Assembly: GCA_963576725.1 (NCBI GenBank)
Contig: OY755243.1
Coordinates: 40,471,243 to 40,535,242, forward strand
Direction: 5' to 3'
DNA from: Azorinus chamasolen
Taxonomy: Eukaryota; Mollusca; Bivalvia; Cardiida; Solecurtidae
DNA length: 64,000 nt
Shown here: piece after piece, positions 58,576-64,000 of the stretch
How the letters are laid out: each line of letters begins with the position of its first letter
Numbering within the stretch: the first letter of the stretch is position 1
Notes under the pieces: model-generated
What the model was told of the DNA's origin: nothing
The model's input: the letters and a program-made list of their open reading frames with translations, nothing else
Databases searched by the model: none
Program-made: the position numbers and the translations under genes

Positions 58576-59450
58576 TTCGTCTGCAAAATTTGTCGTCTGC
58601 TACATTTTTTCTCCCATTTTCTTTAAAAAACCGTTACTATAGTAACAATCAGTTTTGATTCTGATGGTACGCCGAGTTACTCAGCGTCTCGTCTGGATCC
58701 AAACTGTCTGAATAGATAGTCACACATGCGACATTGGCAGCGAAAGAGTTTTTAATCTCCTTTATTACAGCGACTTGTTCGCCGGTTATTACCTTACGAT
58801 TGCTGATACGATACCGTCATCAATATTCCAAACATTTGAGAGTTTTCATGCAGATCAGACGCCTGAAGACACTATTCCTTTCTAATTTAACCCGTAATGG
58901 ATAATATGAATTTAATTATTTGCAAAAAAGTATAGAGATAAATGCGATTTGCTATTTTTTAGCAGACGACAAACAATGTTATTACAGCATTCGAAATACT
59001 AACAATAGCCGGATTAATTACATTTTGCTTAATCTGATGAATTTAGACTATTAATATGAACACACAAATCGTGACACTTGTTTGTATTTTTCCAAATTGG
59101 AAAAACAAGTTGCGGAAACGCCCCAAATCGCTATGCAGTCGGAGGTTGTAGTTTTCTAAACAATTGCTTCAGCCTGTAGATTTTTACTGCAATCTAAGCG
59201 ACATTGTTTTTGAAGCAGACGAAATGTTAATTACTTAACCCTTATCCCGCTTTCCGCGGCCTGACTCGCATTTGCAAATAGTTTGGACCCAGATGAAGAA
59301 CCGGATAACTCGGCGTCTCATCAGGATTCAGGCTGTTTGACACCCGATTAATTGTTTCTTGAGAGCTTTATCGAATCAGAAGTAGTTAAAATTACACCAG
59401 ATCCAAATTTGAGCAGACAGTATTTTTTTAACAGCAAAGTAAGGGTTAAT
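58576..59450. mobile_element. Several family D copies
   Basis: Reversed D 58580-58755 (TCGTCTGCTACATTTTTTC, TTTTGATTCTGATGGTACGC, CTCGTCTGGATCCAAACTGT, end AAGAGTTTTTAA). A degraded copy about 58756-59000 (AGCAGACGACAAACAATG). A full-length copy 59236-59447: TTAACCCTTATCCCGCTTTC, GCAAATAGTTTGGACCCAGA, CTCATCAGGATTCAGGCTGT, GAGCAGACAGTATT, AAGTAAGGGTTAA. Confidence 0.6.
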
Positions 59451-60470
59451 TTCGACCACAGCTAGCACCGAAAGCACAGGCAGGCGGCACTATCACGTGA
59501 ATACAGGAGACAATGGCGAGCGAACAGCGTTTTCAATCCAGCAGTGTACATATATGGTGAATATTCCTGGACAATTCTGCTTCTCAGCCGTCGCGCGAGT
59601 AAGAAAACACATCGTGTTCCAATTCCATTCCAATAACAACAGACACAAGGATAGATCTGTGGAACACTGGTCGTTAGTTTTTTGGAGATAGAGAGAGGGG
59701 AACCAATGACATATTTTCATTGAAATAAAGGATTGATCAGACTGTGTGAGAAAAAATCGCTTGTTTACTTGTGTTTTAGATAAACTTATATAGCAATCAG
59801 AAGCATATTGGATGAAAAAGGACTTCACTGTAGTGTTATGTAAGTATATACTGTGCTCTTGGCAATTGCACCGTTTCATGAAATATGTCGTCTGCTTAAT
59901 TATTCAACCAGCCTTCGGTTTGAATTCATTACTTTGCGTGTTTCTGTTCTAAGTGTCGCACAATTAAGTTTGAACATTGATAGAGCTTAAACAAAACTAA
60001 AATTAGCATATTTACCACACATTTAGCTTTAAAGCATCGAAATATGGCAACTGAACAGCAGACGAACAGTTTGGTGATCTGTATAGTATGGGCGTACTTG
60101 GAACCACTGTGTCCTCTTAAACTGCTATGTAGCTATCGTCTGCAAAATTGTCATCAGCATCAATTCTAAAAAAACAGATATGCTTTCAAATGTTTTCTTC
60201 AAAATCATATCAACACTGTCAAACGGTTTGTGTCTTAGAAATCGAGTCACTAGGCAACATAGTTTTATCTAAACTGCTGCTGTTACCATTTATCGAGCTA
60301 AGGGTTTGTTCACATCATTGTAACGACTGGGTTGATTTGGTGTGCGAAACATTGTACCGGTCGATTGTTAGCTCGCCGGGGTCTCCTTTTTTGTGCGAAA
60401 TCAAGTTCAGCATCTAAATAACCGATCATAGCTCGTAAATTGTCAGCTGCTTCTAGTGTATCATTGCCTG
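59450..60470. other. No gene supported
   Basis: Short open frames on both strands without splice context or recognisable domains. Isolated D-tail motifs (GTCGTCTGCTTAATTATTC, AACAGCAGACGAACAG, TCGTCTGCAAAATTG) show further decayed D copies. Confidence 0.4.
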
Positions 60471-60477
60471 CTTTATC

Positions 60478-60860
60478 AACCCTTTCAATACAGGGAGCGA
60501 ATGTGCTAGCAAATGTAAACAGTGAAGACCCAGATCAGAGGACCCATAGAGGACAACTCCGATCAGGGTCTGCACTGTTTGTCATCCAAACTTATCTAGC
60601 AAATGTACGCCTTTATTGAAATGGTTCTACAGTAGAGCAGTTATGAACTGTCCCGCTTCAGTATTCAATGAGTTCATCTTTTACCTCATGAATATTCATG
60701 TAAGATTTAATGCCTACGGTTATTATTTAGATGGTCTCTATACTATTCCATAAGCAATCAGAGAATGCCTTGATTAAATTACTCCTATAGGAGCCGTTTG
60801 ATCTGGGTCTACTATGTTTGCAAAGGCGTTAAAATGCGTATTTATGGAATAAATGGTTAA
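60478..60860. mobile_element. Family E followed by an older family A element
   Basis: E: AAACAGTGAAGACCCAGATC, AGAGGACCC, GATCAGGGTCTGCACTGTTT, body to about 60675. A: TTTTACCTCATGAATATTCA, TTACTCCTATAGGAGCCG, TCTGGGTCTACTATGTTTGC, end ATAAATGGTTAA. Confidence 0.65.
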
Positions 60861-61036
60861 TATGCAGTGTTTGTGAGCATTTTGTATTCGATCGTCGTTG
60901 TATATCTGCATTTGACATCGAATACAGTAGAGACTGTCTTAAGCGGCCATCAAGAGGAGGTCTAGTAATAGGTATGTAAGGCAGGTGATAGCTGAATGTA
61001 TGTGAAACGTAATGCAGAAAGCTCCTATATTAAGCA

Positions 61037-61286
61037 TTAACCCTTCGCTTGCTATTCACGTCAATATACCTACCTGTAAATAGTGTAGACCCAGATGAGA
61101 CAGCTCCTGCAGGAGCTGTCTCATCAGGGTCTGCACTATTTACAAGTTGATTGTGCAACCAGCGCACTCCACAGCAGAGATTACACAGCGAAATACGTGT
61201 GCACAGCGAAGATATATGTAATTATACAACAGGACATGGGTAAAGAAGGGAAAATGTATTTTAAAATTCAGCAAGCGAAGGGTTAA
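61037..61286. mobile_element. Family C element, nested in family T with TTAA duplication
   Basis: TTAACCCTTCGCTTGCT to AGCAAGCGAAGGGTTAA, 250 bp, perfect hairpin centre GCTCCTGCAGGAGC. Host T reads GCATTAAGCAACCACC elsewhere, so TTAA was duplicated. Confidence 0.92.
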
Positions 61287-61334
61287 GCAACCACCTGCTT
61301 TGTAGGACTCTAATGTTCAATAAATGAATGACAG

Positions 61335-61584
61335 TTAACCCTTTCCTTCATATAAACGTGTTTTCACGCATTTGCAAACAGAGTAGATCCAGATCAGACG
61401 GCTCCTAGAGGAACCGTCTGATCAGGGTCTGCTCTGTTTGCTATTAGAATTTGAAAGATCTGTATCTTTGTTTTCTAAAATGTCTTAAATGTTCCACCTT
61501 CCACATTTCTTTAATAGTATTTTGTTAATGAATATTCGGTAGGTATTGAAATTTGGAATAAACATAGAACAGGGAAAGGGGTAA
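61335..61584. mobile_element. Family A element, reversed, 250 bp, nested in family T
   Basis: TTAACCCTTTCCTTCATATA to ACAGGGAAAGGGGTAA; hairpin CAGATCAGACGGCTCC / GGAACCGTCTGATCAG around TAGA. Confidence 0.88.
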
Positions 61585-61896
61585 GACAGTTCTACTGTAC
61601 ATGAGATTAGTTCATCAAATGCGTTTTAGGAAACGAATGTATCTTCAACTATCTTGCTATTTATTATGATATCTCATCCTCTAAGTATGGTGGCATATTT
61701 CTGCCACCACTTAGTCACTTAACGTTCGTGATCATATTCGTGTTAATACTGACTATTTAGTGTTCGCGAATAGGTTCACGTTAGTATTTCAGAAATTATC
61801 AGATAAGACAAATCTGGAATATGTTCATGAAAGTCAGTTATCTTATCTCAACTCGAATTGTGCCATGTCCTTAAACAGCCGCCACTTGATAGTTAG

Positions 61897-62145
61897 TTAA
61901 CCCTTTCCCTGTTCTACATTTATTCCAAATTTCAATACCTACTGAGTATTAGTGGACAAAATAGTTATAATGAAATAAGGAAGGTGGTAAATTGTAGCCA
62001 TTTTAGAAAGTAAAGAAACAGATCTATCAAATTCCATAAGCAAACAGAGCAGACACTGATCAGACGGCTCCTCTAGGAGCCGTCTGATCTGGGTCTACTC
62101 TGTTTGCAAATGCGTGAAAACACGTTTATATGAGGGAAAGGGTAA
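61897..62145. mobile_element. Family A element, well-preserved 249-bp copy
   Basis: TTAACCCTTTCCCTGTTCTA to ATGAGGGAAAGGGTAAA; perfect hairpin centre GGCTCCTCTAGGAGCC. Confidence 0.9.
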
Positions 62146-62334
62146 AGGAAAAGGAAATTGGAAAAGGGTTTTTTTCTATCTAGAACGTTTTCGCGAATTC
62201 ATATAGCTAAATAATAACTGCGCGCTCGAATATTTCTATCTTTATCGACCTTAATTTTCCCACAAACGTTCGAGAACAGGCTCGCTGACATGTTCACGAA
62301 TTAGCTGAATAAAGTAACAATGCGAGTTACTAAT

Positions 62335-62535
62335 GGCCTTTGCAAACAGTGTATATCCAGATGAGAGAGCTCCTGTAGGGTCTGCATTGTTTGTCATGTT
62401 ACACTTTTCTTTAAAACAAATTAAATATTCACCATAAGATTGACCTGTTTGAGTATTGGAATAACCCATCGTAAGCTTGGCCTATTTGAGTTTTCTATTA
62501 GTCCATTTGAATATTCAGCGTTGCAAGGGTTAATG
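62335..62535. mobile_element. Family E element, centre deleted
   Basis: TTTGCAAACAGTGTATATCC, GAGAGAGCTCCTGTAGGGTC, TGCATTGTTTGTC; body to GTTGCAAGGGTTAA. Confidence 0.6.
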
Positions 62536-62984
62536 TGTAGCAGAAGTAGACACTAATAGGCCATTGTTCATGATTATATATCTGAGATAGCTTTTACAAA
62601 ATAGTACCACGAGCCCGTTTGTGAACGTTGTGTGGTTTCGTGGTGGCAAAAATGTACCACCATATATAATAGCGCATAACAATAAAGGCAGTTTATTGGA
62701 GCCCCTATCGTACGGATAGATATACATGTAGTTGAAGGATCATTTGGGCTTCAAATTTTCGCCCAATTATGGTTTCACCATGGTTGTTTCGACCTCAAAA
62801 TAAAAATAAAAAGTGATTAGTTTTGGCGTTAAAATGTATAAAAGTGAATGAAAAATGAATAAAGAAGATATTACCAGGAACAAAGTATAATTTCCACAGA
62901 CTGGAAAGTGCCCGGTGCCTTCATGCCCGGAACATAAAGGAGGAACGAACATTTGATTGTTGCGCTTGTGTTGCGTTTGTGCGG

Positions 62985-63228
62985 GTCCTTTCTAGTATTA
63001 ATTTCATAGATACGCCTTTGCAAGCAGAGTAGATCCAGATTAGACAGCTCCTGTATGGACCGTCTCATCGAGATCTACTCTGTTTGCTTATGGAATTATA
63101 TAGATCTGATAATGCAGTTTCTGCCATGGCTTAAACTTTCTGTGTTCTATGTCATTATAAAATGCATAGAATTAGTATTCATGATGTCATTTTTTCTGAC
63201 ATAAATAGTCATGCAGTAACAGATTAAA
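62985..63228. mobile_element. Family A element, reversed, older subtype
   Basis: GCAAGCAGAGTAGATCCAGA, TTAGACAGCTCCTGTATGG, ATCGAGATCTACTCTGTTTG, body TTCTGCCATGGCTTAAAC to AGTAACAGATTAA. Confidence 0.68.
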
Positions 63229-63645
63229 ATTTATTGAAGAAGAAATATCAGAGGTTCAGTCGCAGTTAGCAAGTTTTGAAACAAATGTTATAAAATAGTA
63301 ATGATTTCTGACATGTTCTCAAAGGAGAATCATTCTACTGGCAAGGATATTTTAGTAGCAAAATGTCTATAAAACTGCTTGTTACATATGAAAGCTATAC
63401 TTTACTTGAATGTCTTTACTGTTACTTGGGATCAGCAGAACATTGTTAATGTCAAAGGAGTGTCTTTTAGTTAATTTCTATCAATCTTGGTATTCATATA
63501 AAGAAGAAACCACTTCGGTGTTAGAACTTTATAACAATTTAAAAATAATATTATAATTATGAAAATAATATTTGGATGTCTTGCCTTTTGATTTAAGAAC
63601 TTGCATGACTAAAATCAGAGTATCCGCTCATACTTTACATATACA
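63229..63645. other. No recognised feature
   Basis: AT-rich sequence with no element or credible reading frame recognised. Confidence 0.4.
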
Positions 63646-63647
63646 AA

Positions 63648-64000
63648 CTGGTAGATACAAACTGGTAGATACAAAACCTGGTAGATACAAACTGGTAGAT
63701 ACTAACTCAAACTGGTAGATACAAACTGGTAGATACAAACTGGTAGATACAAACTCAAACTGGTAGATACAAACTGGTAGATACAAACTGGTAGATACAA
63801 AACCTGGTAGATACAAACTGGTAGATACAAACTGGTCAAACTGGTAGATACAAACTGGTAGATACAAACTGGTAGATACAAAACCTGGTAGATACAAACT
63901 GGTAGATACAAACTCAAACTGGTAGATACAAAAACTGGTAGATACTAACTGGTAGATACTGGTAGATACAAACTGCTACATACAAACTGGTAGATACAAA
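63648..64000. repeat. 14-bp minisatellite (AAACTGGTAGATAC)n with higher order, running off the window
   Basis: More than 20 units of AAACTGGTAGATAC. Variant spacers (AAAACCTGG, AAACTCAAACTGG) recur about every 90-125 bp, giving a higher-order pattern. The array is still going at base 64000. The reverse strand reads as a repetitive YLPVCIYQ frame, a by-product of periodicity. Confidence 0.92.

Larger units (their letters stand above)
60930..61605. mobile_element. Family T element (T-a) interrupted by a C and an A element
   Basis: T left body CAGGTGATAGCTGAATGTAT, GTAATGCAGAAAGCTCCTAT, interrupted by C (61037-61286), then GCAACCACCTGCTTTGTAGG, interrupted by A (61335-61584), then GACAGTTCTACTGTA as T right terminus. 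Confidence 0.7.

Noticed and set aside
59493..59879. A 128-codon minus-strand frame and overlapping plus-strand frame
   Set aside because: No recognisable domain, no splice support, and both strands open over the same bases, which is typical of chance frames.
63628..63917. Repetitive YLPVCIYQ frames on the minus strand
   Set aside because: Direct product of the 14-bp minisatellite read in frame; no start context or flanking exon.

Overview
The window looks like nuclear DNA of a marine mollusc, most likely a bivalve. It is AT-rich and intron-rich, three genes are animal-type orthologues, and it carries repeat families I associate with bivalve genomes. The species call is inference; no database was searched.

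Genes. (1) Bases 909-4723 (+): the last three coding exons of a small coiled-coil protein whose 5' end lies outside the window; not identified. (2) Bases 16917-7265 (-): a complete six-exon DPH2 gene (diphthamide biosynthesis, 492 aa), reconstructed exon by exon with consistent phases. (3) Bases 23943-43621 (+): a complete fifteen-exon DNAJC21 gene (J-domain ribosome-biogenesis cochaperone, 589 aa), also phase-consistent. (4) Bases 47806-46229 and 53881-52289 (-): two intronless, intact, tandem lysosomal glucocerebrosidase (GBA1, GH30) paralogues. The genes have unrelated functions and form no operon-like unit.

Everything else is dominated by short non-autonomous DNA elements. Families A, B, C, D, E and I end in TTAA+CCC (piggyBac-like target site and termini). 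Family T ends in TA+CAGTARAACC (Tc1/mariner-pogo-like). Nearly all carry one long hairpin near the middle or one end. The hairpins of A, B, C, E and T share the same centre, GCTCC-N4-GGAGC, although their outer ends differ. Hairpins of A, C, D, E and I align column by column, and paired changes occur in both arms. Several copies are nested in one another at TTAA, abut through one shared TTAA, lack the hairpin, stop at its centre, or are chimeras of two families. This palindrome superfamily is the most unusual feature of the window.

Other structure: a 37-bp minisatellite (42622-43465) in which each unit copies the 3' splice site of the last DNAJC21 exon (18 acceptors in a row); a 40-bp minisatellite (about 1846-2425); a 14-bp minisatellite running off the right end; 1.2 kb of CT-rich simple repeat (56062-57280); a 1,164-bp hAT-like element with an exact 8-bp target duplication (13116-14279); a decayed LINE (22496-23480); tRNA-derived SINE-like copies; and a 4.7-kb region (17238-21899) bounded by inverted composite arms.

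Layout: 1-6.3 kb partial gene 1 plus A/B/C elements; 7.2-17 kb DPH2 with element-filled introns; 17.2-23.5 kb mobile-element block; 23.9-43.6 kb DNAJC21; 44-55 kb GBA tandem pair with elements between; 55-64 kb no gene seen, mostly repeats.
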